This document shows, piece after piece, positions 1 through 9,504 of a stretch of 64,000 bases of DNA. Positions within the stretch are counted from its first letter, which is position 1. The number at the start of each line of letters is the position of its first letter. The notes beneath the pieces are model-generated. The model ran no database searches and was not told the DNA's origin. It was given only the letters and a program-made list of their open reading frames with translations. The stretch comes from Pelodera strongyloides. Its lineage: Eukaryota > Nematoda > Chromadorea > Rhabditida > Rhabditidae. Both the position numbers and the translations under genes were made by a program. The DNA lies in the NCBI GenBank assembly GCA_036852015.1, contig JAANDG010000008.1:310001-374000 (forward strand). Reading direction: 5' to 3'.

Positions 1-103
1 CCTCCCCCAGCACAACGCCGCGGCCTTTTCGTTTGTCGCATATGCACCATCATTGGATTACTACTTTTGGTTAGTTACTATACCTTTCAGACAAATGACT
101 ATA

Positions 104-334
104 TAAAGCGAAATACCGGTCGGTTTTTGAAAAGCATCGTGGACAACTGCATTCTTATGTATTTATGCGAAGTGGGGTCTATTTTTATGTAAATTATGCT
201 CATTTGAATATGATAATGTTGGTGTACTCGATGCGTTTCAAAAACCGGCCGTATTTCGTAAAGCGAAATGCTAGCCCCTTTGGAAAATTTGCGCTGCTAA
301 TACAGTTGGCAGTAGAGGGGCTAGCATTTCGCGT
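104..334. mobile_element. Palindromic MITE family A copy joined to a short family B copy
   Basis: An A-type element with ends TTAAAGCGAAATACCGG-like and GGCCGTATTTCG runs from about 104 to 260. It abuts a short palindrome, 259-334, whose arms carry GCTAGCCCCTTT and AGGGGCTAGCATTTCGC. The two elements share the AAAGCG junction. Confidence 0.75.
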
Positions 335-608
335 TAACAGTTGGCAGTAGAGAATCTATAACGATGGTTTTGGTGAAGTTGCCAAAAATACGACATAAAA
401 CTGATGTAACATGCGGTGCTACGTTCTGCGTAATATTGCCTCCATGGAACATTTAGTGTTAGCTTGCCGGCAGTTACCGGCACGTCGCGTAAGGAAAGGT
501 AGAAATCTCGACTTGGTGGACGTAAAGTAAAGGCTAATAGCTGGGAAGTGGCTCACGGTCGAGGCGTTCGAAATTTACAAATTATAAATTTTCCAAATCA
601 ATATTCAG

Positions 609-1754
609 ATCGGCGGAGCTGCGAGTATCATCGTCGGTTACATGTGGCCTCTGGAGAGCATTGAGGATTCCATGTACAACATCGCCGTGTTCAGGGTGAG
701 CAGCCGGTTTTTTGTTGCGAACTCAACCCGTATGAAGTTATGAAGCATATAATTCATGGGAAATCCTCAATAAAATCGCGACAACCACTTAACATGTACC
801 GATAGTGCCCATGTTCGGCTACCGGCTTTGTTTGCTAGGGCACTTGGTCAAAGTCCCAGAAATCTTAACTTTATGTCCTTACCTACTTCTAAATTGATCT
901 CATTTGTTTTTCAAACATTTTACTTTATGTCAGCATTTGTGCGCATCTCCTTGACGTAACTAATTATTATTATTCTAAGGCCGTGATTTTTCAATCGCAA
1001 CAAAAGGTAGAAAAAATTAGTATGACACTGCTGGGTAACTAGTAGTGTTAGGGCTGCTATCCAGGCGTTCGGGGTTCGAGTCCCGGCGCAAACTTAGCAA
1101 AACATACATAAGTACTTACGTCGTAGGATGACGAGGGCAATCTCTACATTCCCCGTGAGAAGATGCAAGAAATGCTGCGAGATCCTATGAGACACTGGAA
1201 GACCGCAGGTATGTATTCTTCTCATTATAGCACTCTTTCGTTTTCATTTTCATTTTCTACCAATTTTTGTTGGCATAAAGCATAGCAACGATAAAACATT
1301 ATGGAAGTAACGATAAAATACATGAAAATAAAATTATGTAGGTAAGCAACAATATTAGCAATATAGATATAGCGGGACTGAAACGATGAATAAAGTACGG
1401 TAAATTGAAATAACGGTAATACGGAAATTTAAAAATTCTGATAACTGCCTTGGAGAACAATTAAACGTGGGGTTATCCCCCCCCCCCCAACCTGCGCTAT
1501 GCTCCTGTTTTGAACTGAATAAGATAATAAGTTAACAATCCCCACATAAGTACATATGTTCAGGTTTCATCGTGTTCGCTTCCGGAGCCATTCTACTCGC
1601 TGTCTCCCTCATCCTACCACTTTTCGCGCAGTGCATTGGATCGAAGAAACTTGCCGGATTCATTTCTGAGGAGAATTCCCCCAATGAACCTCCAATTAAG
1701 ATATTCCCCGGGCACAGCAGTCCCTCGCAGACAGCTTCAGTCCAATCATCGTAA
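609..1754 (+). CDS. Two-pass membrane protein, 3' exons (possibly neurensin-like)
   Basis: Three exons are joined in phase: 609-695, 1127-1208 and 1564-1754, with the stop TAA at 1752-1754. Introns have GTGAG/GTATG donors and CAG or TAG acceptors. The first exon encodes a small, Gly/Ala-rich hydrophobic segment followed by WPLESIED. The second encodes a hydrophilic loop, and the third opens with a hydrophobic stretch (GFIVFASGAILLAVSLILPL) and then a polar, Pro/Ser-rich tail. This is the layout of a protein with two membrane spans and a cytosolic C-terminus. The order (span, loop, span beginning near a Trp/Lys-Thr-Ala, short tail) resembles the neurensin family of vesicle membrane proteins, but that assignment is from memory of the pattern only. 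The 5' end is missing, either outside the window or in unrecognised exons in the first 600 bases. Confidence 0.72.
1036..1094 (+). repeat. Degenerate tRNA-like fragment
   Basis: The sequence ends in GGGGTTCGAGTCCCGGCGC, which matches a tRNA T-arm/B-box, preceded by a weak D-arm-like GGGTAACTAG. No acceptor stem forms. It lies in intron 1 of the membrane-protein gene. It is probably a tRNA-derived repeat rather than a functional gene. Confidence 0.4.
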
Positions 1755-2312
1755 GCTTCATCTTTGGCTTAATTAAAGGACACTAAATTTTATGTGGGGA
1801 TAACCAGAGCACTAGAGGCTTACTGAGACTCACATAACCCGCAGACTGTTATTTCGAAAGAATATCAGATGAGCTGAAGTTCTCACACAAAAGTTAGTGC
1901 CTTTGTTATCTTTACGCCGTTTAAAACCAAGATGTTGGGCTATAAACGCAGGTAAAATTCAAAAAATCTAATAAGCAGCGTGTTGCGGCATAAACACAGT
2001 ATGATACATGAAAACTGATAACTGCATCTGCACGAAATGTGATTCGCAGCACTCCTGGCCGAAATACGTTTCACAAACCACGTATAATGCCGCTATTGAA
2101 GTAAACGAAACTTGGTTGCCGATCTTCAATAGTTTACCGTATCCTTTAGCGGGCCCGTCCCTGTGATGGAGGAGATTTCTAAAGTGCAACCGGGAGAGAA
2201 ACTGAAGGAGAGAACCGCTTCCCAGACTGACGATCTGCTCACTGAGTCGGATGAGTCGAGACTCATCCACTAGACAGGTAAACTTCGCTCTCTCTCGCTC
2301 CTCTCTCTCCTT

Positions 2313-2348
<36 letters not shown>

Positions 2349-4230
2349 GCTCTTCCTCTCCCTGTCTGTTTTTTTCCCTTTCTCTTTCTCCTTATATTTC
2401 TCTTCCTCTTTCTCTTTCTCATTCTTTTTCTCTTCCTCCCTCTCTCTTATCTCTCTCTCCCCTTGTCTTTCTCATTTCTGAGGCCGTATTCACGAACACG
2501 CACGGAGACCTCCCTGGCCACCCCAGGGAGCAAAAGAGTGCGTAGTGAGTGCGATATCAGAAGAGATTCGGAGCCTCGTGAGTCTAAGGAGGGCTCCATG
2601 GGATGCCAGGGAAGTGTAGAACCTAAGAAACATATTTCAGGAGCATAGAAGATATGGTGAGGTACATCCCGGCCCGCTCTCTTCCAATTCCATAAAAATA
2701 CCGTACTGGCAACTTGACCATCGAGGCGGGAAAATCGACGATTCAATTTTAATTTCATTTTTCCTAGTAATTCTGCTTACACAAATCAATGAGTCGGTTC
2801 TCTCTGGCAGACGGCCTGCTCTGCCCTTCATTTCAAATTTCCCGCCAAAATGTTTATCTTCAATAATTGAATACTGTACTGTATTTAAAAATTGTATTTT
2901 TCGTACTTTATAAAAAAAGGGGCGTGCGCACAGCAGAACGACTGTGCCAAAGTGTTTACTTATATGTACTTCCTTAACTAGTTTTCCGTACTTTGATCTG
3001 TGTATGTTTGAACCTTGTGCTTTGTATCTTGTATCTTGTAGCTTGTAGTTTGATCTCTACTCTGCTTTAGCCGTTGTCCTTGGGAGAACCGACTCCGTAA
3101 TAGTGAAGCATGTAATCTAATCAATATCACGCCCCTGAACCTCTATTGATTTATTGATTAATTATTTATTAGTATAATGTAGCCACTGAACGGTGCACGC
3201 CATATCGATTCCCAACATCCGAGTGTTTGTGTTAAGTACACTCGCGTACAATAAATGTTCTCAAGTTTTTGGGTTTCATATTTAATATTATTAGCACCGA
3301 ATACAAAATATATGTGCATTATGGTAGAATGATAGAAAGGGAGATTGTCAAATCAGGGAAAATCACCCATTATATTGAGCGTTTTGTGCAAAAACACAAG
3401 AACGTCCAGCAGCTGAATATTTGCTCTGAATAGGCCGACCCGCAGAGCTGGAGCTTTTCTACTTTCGCTGGAACACGAGGACTAAAGTTTTTCCTGGGAC
3501 ATGGGAGCGTTCAATTTTCTTGCGATATGTTAGGTACACTACACGAAGGAAATAAACAAACAAAAAGATAGAATGAACAACAACAAAGCATTGGAATATG
3601 GTTGGATGTCACGGATGTTTTTTGGATGTTCTTGGTGTAGTGGATGTACTGGATGTTTTTGATGTCACAGATGTTATTGGATGTCGCTTTTTGGTTACTA
3701 ATTAAATGACAGTGTAATAACAACTGCCCTAGGCAACTATGGTTGAACACGTAGCAGACCTTTACGAAAAGCAGATAATAACCGCTTTTACGAACCAACA
3801 AATAAAAATAAAAAGAATGAACATCATCCACGCATTGGAACATGCATGATCAGGTGTATTTTTGGATGTCCCGGGATGTTTGACGCATTAATATACGACA
3901 TTTCCACTTCCAACGTGGTTTTTAAAAGAAATCCTGATTACAAATCCTAGCACTTCGGAAGGACATACATTGTCGACTCTATCTACGACTATAATTGTTT
4001 AATAAACTGCTATATCCTGACTGCTACCTCCGGTGTCTTCACAGCGGCTCCATAAAAAACATGACAAGTCCATTTGCATTTGATATGGCAAAAGTACTCT
4101 GTTAGCAGTTTGCTTTTCTTATTTCTGCCGGTCTTTGTTGGTTTGCTAAAAACTATTAAAAAAAATTTTTTTTTGTAGACATTAAAGAATGAAAACCACA
4201 GCTTGCTTATGTTCTCCGTTTTTTTCTCAG
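1755..4230. other. Intergenic stretch with low-complexity sequence, no supported gene
   Basis: It contains a homopyrimidine (CT)n tract at 2289-2466, then about 40 bases that begin like the CTGAGGCC.TATTCAC inverted-repeat family (2480-2520). A degenerate GGATGT-rich repeat lies at about 3600-3690. A 100-codon open frame on the minus strand (2270-1968) has fairly balanced codon use but no partner exons or homology I recognise, so it is not called. Confidence 0.5.
2289..2466. repeat. (CT)n homopyrimidine tract
   Basis: About 180 bases consist almost entirely of C and T, dominated by CTCTCT runs. Similar tracts occur at 40194-40265 (as GA), 40995-41132 and 55375-55480. Confidence 0.95.
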
Positions 4231-4245
4231 CTCCGTTTCTGAAGC

Positions 4246-4312
4246 AAGTTCAGTGGTAGAATGCTCGCCTGCCACGCGGGCGGCCCGGGTTCGATTCCCG
4301 GACGGTGCACCA
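4246..4312 (+). pseudogene. 5'-truncated tRNA-Gly(GCC) with genomic CCA
   Basis: From the D-arm (GTTCAGTGGTAGAAT, starting at 4248) onward the sequence matches a eukaryotic tRNA-Gly. The anticodon stem-loop CTCGC-CTGCCAC-GCGGG carries anticodon GCC, and the T-arm CCGGG-TTCGATT-CCCGG pairs perfectly. The 3' acceptor strand ACGGTGC is followed by A and then CCA. The bases that should form the 5' acceptor strand (4239-4245) do not pair with it. The body is therefore intact but the acceptor stem is broken, so this is a pseudogene. CCA is not normally encoded in eukaryotic tRNA genes, so its presence hints at copying from a mature tRNA. Confidence 0.8.
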
Positions 4313-5023
4313 TGTGTTGACCGCTGTCCTGTGTTAGCGAACAAGATAGACAATATTTATTCAAGCAAGTGTAGAGAAATATTTGGTTGTAGGTTGTAAC
4401 TGCAGTAGTAGTGGAACATGTCGGGTCCGTCGAAGCGTCGTCTTATATACGGTCCTGGGTTCTCATCTGTCCGCTTTTTGTAGTCCCTTTTCAATTTCTC
4501 TCAGCTCCTTGCGTTCGCCATGAATGGTTCTGACTACTTTTTGCTGCTCCGATGAAATTGAAGTATTTGAGTAGTATTCATCGTGTCATTTTCGTTTCCC
4601 TTTTTTGTCTGAGTAAACTTGTCGCACGGAGTCGCGACAAATTTCCTCACAGTACTTCCTGACGATATCCTTCCTTACAATTAGTTGCAAATTTACAGTG
4701 TGAGATACAAACGAAGTTTCATAAAAGTTTTTACTTTTTACATGTGTCACGTTCTCCTTTAATTCGATTCTCTCACGTGGCATTTGCTTTTTTCATTGCC
4801 AGCACAAATTACAATTTTTTGTAAGACATGTAAATGATGTAAATGTGATTCTTTGATCTGGACATGCACTGCACGCGATTCACAAGAAAAATGATACAAT
4901 TTTGAATTTTGATCGGCAAACGTGGGTTTTCGACTACAAATGATGCTGCCAGTTATTTCCTACAATCGGAAAAAAACTGCAGAAACATGTTTAGGAGCAA
5001 AATAAAATAATCTCAGGAGCTAC

Positions 5024-5098
5024 CTAAAGGGTCGGGCTAACTTCGCAGACGTTAGTTTGTTCGTGTGAAAAAAAGCAAAGTCAAAAATGATTCCAATA
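5024..5098. mobile_element. Half of a palindromic element (family E), interrupted
   Basis: Starts CTAAAGGGTCGGGCTAAC and contains GTTAGTTTGTTC, as in the full palindrome at 30416-30579. It stops where the family B hairpin begins at 5099, suggesting that the B element inserted into it. Confidence 0.6.
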
Positions 5099-5263
5099 TT
5101 AAAGCGAAATGCTAGCCTCTTTGGAAAATTTGCATATGATAAGCAAATCCTATGTATCCTATGCTAATTTTGTACGATTGCCGGACGATCGTACAAAATT
5201 AGCATAGGATACATAGGATTTGCTTATCATATGCAAATTTTAGGGGCTAGCCTTTCGCTTTAA
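5099..5263. mobile_element. Near-perfect palindromic MITE, family B copy 1
   Basis: TTAAAGCGAAATGCTAGCC at the left end and GGCTAGCCTTTCGCTTTAA at the right end are reverse complements. The arms of about 75 bases continue with AAATTTGCATATGATAAGC and its complement around a 13-base non-palindromic centre. The arms differ by only a few bases, so the copy is young or is kept homogeneous. Confidence 0.95.
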
Positions 5264-5690
5264 AGCATCTACATCACTACTACGCGTGGAACTCGCGAAA
5301 GGTAGAACTTTTGGACTTTTGAGTTTTAGCAGGTGACCTAAAACTAAAACTCGTGTCACGTTATCAACCTTCAAAGTTTTCTAGAACAATTAAGTTTTGC
5401 GAATTATATGTTGATTAGTTCTTGCGTATAAGTGAGTTTTCGCGGTAATATTACTAACGTCCACAAATACTCCGTATGAACTACACCTACACACAAAAAA
5501 TATTGCTTCGAGATACAGACATATATAGAAAAACTTAAATTTGAAGATCAATAGATCAGTCAGAAGTCCCGTATAAAAGAGCACAGGTAGCTACGGAAGA
5601 GATTTTCTATTTTGTTTTGCAAAATGATTCAGCGGTTGTTCTTCTCGAACACATTCGGACACACATTTCCTTAGCCCTAAGAATGTTGAC

Positions 5691-5817
5691 CTGAAGTCTG
5701 TAGCCATATTCACCACCCCGATTCCCTCGGGGAACTATTCCCTGGGGACAGAATATCATTTTAATGTGAGACACGCAGAGAAAAGACGGGGAATTGAGTG
5801 GTGAATATGGCCTCAGG
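5691..5817. mobile_element. Inverted-repeat element family F, copy 1
   Basis: The ends are TAGCCATATTCACCAC and GTGGTGAATATGGCCTCAG. The interior carries CCCTCGGGGAACTATTCCC and a shared core, ATTTTAATGTGAGACACGC. Related copies lie at 43310-43444 and 52457-52583. Confidence 0.85.
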
Positions 5818-6030
5818 TGGCTAATTTCCCTATAAACCTTCGTAACATGCACTGGGCGACTGGGATGTCCTACGAAACGTTGCTTGATTCGGTTGCCCCG
5901 GAATACTCCAAATTTCAATCGCACGCCGAAGAGTCGTCTGCCTTCTGCGGCCGTGATACTAAAACGGGGAAGAATACAGATTACGCCTGGGATACTCGAA
6001 TATCTATTCCAAGATATGATCGTGAATGTT

Positions 6031-6200
6031 TTAAAGCGAAATGCTAGCCCCTCTGAAAAATTTGCATATGATAAGCAAATCCTATATATCCTATGCTAAT
6101 TTTGTACGATCGTCCACGGCAATCGTACAAAATTAGCATGGATACATAGGATTTGCTTATCATATGCAAATTTTCCAAAGGGGCTAACATTTCGCTTTAA
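6031..6200. mobile_element. Near-perfect palindromic MITE, family B copy 2
   Basis: TTAAAGCGAAATGCTAGCC opens the element and a near-complement ending TTTCGCTTTAA closes it. The centre reads CGATCGTCCACGGCAATCG. It is directly followed by a family A element that shares its terminal TTTAAAGCG. Confidence 0.95.
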
Positions 6201-6357
6201 AGCGAAGTAACGTTTGGTTTTTGAAGCGCATCGCAGACACTCCTGGATTTTACGCGTCAAATACAAATAGGCATAATTTTGAATAAAAAAAATCGACCCC
6301 ATTTCGACCAAAGTTTTCCACGGTGCGTTTCAAACACTGGCCGGTATTTCGCTTTAA
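6196..6357. mobile_element. Palindromic MITE, family A copy 2
   Basis: Begins TTAAAGCGAAGTAACG and ends GGCCGGTATTTCGCTTTAA, with the family interior (GGTTTTTGAAGCGCATCG and its complement). It abuts family B copy 2 and shares the junction TTAAAGCG. Confidence 0.85.
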
Positions 6358-6805
6358 TAATCGATGATCATTTATATATTTACATGAGTGTTTAATAATC
6401 AAATTATCAAATCACATAGAATAAACTACGTGTACTTGAAAACCTGTTTGAATTTCTTTTTAGAATACTGCATTTGTCATATGACCAACTACTTGAAATC
6501 ATTTCCCTTTGGGTTTGGTAATTTCCGTACCAGCCTAGAAAATATAGACAAAACTCATATAAATTATAAAGGTCATGTAGATGTAGTGTTGTACGTTGGA
6601 TAGATATTGCAAGTTCACTTCCTTTTTTGTCTAAAAAAGGTTGCAAAAGGTCGCTCAAGATAAAATTTCTCTTCTATTAACTCCACATGGTCATTGCAAA
6701 AAGAAACTCTCCAGAATACAAATATAGCCTTATTTAAAATTCAAATTCGGTCCGACACGCATAATGCCAATTTCGCTATTATGCACTAACAGAAAATTGC
6801 CCGTG

Positions 6806-6833
6806 GGCTTTAGGCTTAGGCTTAGGCTTTAGG
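6806..6833 (+). repeat. Interstitial telomeric repeat (TTAGGC)n
   Basis: Reads GGCTTTAGGCTTAGGCTTAGG and then CTTTAGG, about four units of the nematode telomere hexamer with some imperfection. Other short runs are at 40907-40926 and 42455-42480. Confidence 0.85.
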
Positions 6834-7198
6834 AATAGATGACGTCATATTTTTCTTCTTATATTATTCATTGTAGTAATATGACATTTTGGAATTCGCC
6901 TACTTACTTCAGAGACTTCGGCCGGTCCCACTAGCGTATAAGTATTATAAGTGCAAAGTGATATACTTATTGCATTTAGAATTTGTCATCCATACTCCTC
7001 TCATATTATAATAATGTTCGTTGATGTCCTTTATAATATTAATAAATTGCATTTAGCTAGAATGTCAGTGCGTTTTTAGCGTAGAATACAATTTTAGTAA
7101 TTATTGTGTCAAGGCTGTGTGACACTGTTATTACTGTTATATACGTAAACCTACAATATTCATTAAGAAATAATTCCAGGTGATTTACACGATACAAC

Positions 7199-8460
7199 AT
7201 GAATTTGTTGAGCTGCGCAATTGCTTTAGTCCTAACGTTGGTAAACTTCATTCACGGATACAAACTTGAGCGAAGTATTAGGTGAGTGTCACAGGAAAGT
7301 GGAACCCCCGATATGGCCCCGATTATAACTGTGAAAACGTCCTAAATCATATCACATCCTAATCACGCTTCACTTTTTGTTAAATGTTGTGTTATTACCG
7401 TAGTAAACGAACAAATGAAGATATGCACCGGCATCATGATTGATAATTTTGCAATTCGCACTCGTGCTTTTATTCATCTTTATTCCAATATTTAGGTCAT
7501 CTTCACCGGAAGCTATGCTGACGTTGCCCACATTTTGGCGATGTAAGTTATTCGCTACAAATATGATATATTAACGACAACTAAAAGCCATCTTGTTTTA
7601 AAAAAAAAGGCAGATTGTCATGTATTACTTTCTGTTCACTGACTTACTTTTCATAAGAAATGCCATTTAGCGACGGTTCACTGGTTTTTTTTTTACGTTG
7701 GCCAGCCCATTTCACTTGTGAAACTCCGGCGCACCCCCACTAGGGTGCGCGGTGGGGGCGCCACAGGTGTTCTATTTGACTTGGCGCACCTGTGGCGCAC
7801 CATTTAGGGAAGGCGCGGCAGGTGTGCCAGTTGTGCGCCGCACGTCCCACGGGTGCGCCTTCTAGGGTGCGCGGCGGGTGCACCATATGATGTTAGCGCA
7901 CCACTGGCGCCCCAGCCCACGCACCCTAGAAGTGGTGCGCCGCGCCCAGTGACGCACTCTTTTTTGTGCGCGGCGATGGCGCGGAGTTTCTTGTTGTTGG
8001 TGACCACTTCGTAAACATGTGGTGACCAAGTTTCATCAACTGGTCACCAAATGGTCACTAACCAGTCACCAAGTGGTTGTTTCGGTGAAAACCATTTGGC
8101 GACGGGCCAGCAACGGTTTTTTCCGTGGTTTCGGCAATTACTTCGTTTTCCTGCGTTCCGGCATATATTGGTGTCCAACTTACATAAAATGCATGCAAAT
8201 GCTCACAATTGTCAGTGCACTTTTCAAAACCATCTAAAAGCAATATGTGGGTTTAGCTAAACCACGGCTCGTCACAGTGGGAATCATCCATAGCGTTTCA
8301 ATATGGAAGTCCCAAAATTGGGATATGGTATGATGTCACATTCCATGTTAATTCTTACTGTATCATTTCAGTCGCCCGCCGTCCGCCACGCCGTTACAAC
8401 CCGTTCATCTCGCCACTTGCCCGGCAATACATTTCTCTGCGAAGTAGCGCCAATTATTAG
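7199..8460 (+). CDS. Small secreted protein, possible neuropeptide-like precursor
   Basis: Three exons (7199-7281, 7496-7542 and 8372-8460) join in phase to give 72 residues and a TAG stop. Introns begin GTGAG and GTAAG and end TTTAG and TTTCAG. The first 21 or so residues form a classical signal peptide (MNLLSCAIALVLTLVNFIHG). The rest is short, basic and cysteine-free, with two Arg-Arg pairs (FARRPP and RRYNPF) that could be prohormone-convertase sites, and it ends in SSANY. AATAAA lies at 8482-8487, 22 bases after the stop. No known peptide motif is recognised, so only secretion is supported. Intron 2 (829 bases) holds a GC-rich GTGCGCC repeat and a dispersed repeat also found at 48.7 kb. 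Confidence 0.72.
7700..7990. repeat. GC-rich inverted repeat rich in GGTGCGCC
   Basis: A GC-rich island in AT-rich DNA, made of many GGTGCGCC and GGCGCACC motifs in both orientations. It lies inside intron 2 of the small secreted-protein gene. Confidence 0.7.
8000..8160 (+). repeat. Dispersed repeat, first copy
   Basis: Shares GTGACCAAGTTTCATC, AAAACCATTTGG, ACGGGCCA and TTACTTCGTTTTCCTG, in the same order and with close matches, with 48715-48875. There are no ORFs of note, and the ends are undefined. Confidence 0.7.
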
Positions 8461-8859
8461 AATTTAAATCGTTAATTCTTTAATAAAAAGCGAAATGTTG
8501 TGTTCCATGGAATATTTTGTTGTGTACAATTTGTTGATATACAAATACAAATTGTTTGATGTGTGCAATTTATTACAACAGTAGCCATGACAGAGAAGGA
8601 CACAAATTATAGCTTTGCTTACACGATAAATTACCATGTCGATAAAATTACACGATAAAAATGTATACAAACCGTAGTTATGTGGATTCCAAATGTGGCT
8701 GTGCGCTAATTGTCCAACTAAAGCATACTGTAGGACTTGGCGACGCTAGCAAACATAGCCGTTGCGGCCTCAGATTGAATCCTGCCATTGACACACAGGG
8801 ACCTCGCGGTGGGACCTCACGTATACTCGATTTTTAGGAATATATTTTACATACTCTAT

Positions 8860-9273
8860 TTAAAGGGTCAGGCCCATTTCAAATGACCCCTATTTTTGAT
8901 CATTCCATCAGGTTCTCCATGTCAAATATAGTAGGATGCAATATTTTTCTAACTTTCAAGCGCAAAATTCACACACTATTCGGCAATTTACCGTGGGCAG
9001 ACATACCCAACTATTTATCGCAGTTTGCACGCCTCTTCGCGCTGATTGGCCAAGATCGCAATTGCCACGCCCACTAGAGCATATTGCCCAATAAGCATGA
9101 AGGAGCGTGACAACGACGATAAATAGTTGGGTATGGCTGTGGTAAATTTGCCGAATACTGGTGAATTTTGCGCTTGAAAATTAGAAAAATATCGTATCCT
9201 GCTATATTTGACATGAAGAATCAGATGGAATCATCAAAAATAGGGGTAATTTGAAATGGGCCTGACCCTTTAA
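8860..9273. mobile_element. Palindromic element family C, copy 1
   Basis: Terminal TTTAAAGGGTCAGGCCCATT and its complement AATGGGCCTGACCCTTTAA, with long arms meeting near 9065. Contains CCCAACTATTTATCG and its complement. A closely related copy is at 18771-19187. Confidence 0.93.
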
Positions 9274-9504
9274 CGAAGATTTTAGGTTTTCCTGATCATT
9301 CTCATCTTTCCTGTTTATCTGCTTTATTTTTAAAATTTGTATATTGCGAATTGCGACTCATGGTATTTTTCACTATCTAAATTTTGCTTAACTTCGATTC
9401 CCTATATTTCGCTTAACCGCGAGTCTTTTATATTAAAGTCATATATCGAGACTGATTTTATTTTTCATTATCAAATATTTTCGTCACTCCAAGTTCTTAT
9501 AGGC

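Noticed and set aside
1968..2270. 100-codon minus-strand open frame with balanced composition
   Set aside because: It could be a terminal exon, but no upstream exon or acceptor was found within reach and no motif is recognised.
5099..5263. Possible microRNA hairpin
   Set aside because: The arms are nearly perfect over 75 bases and the element is repeated with TTAA-flanked ends, which is MITE rather than microRNA structure.
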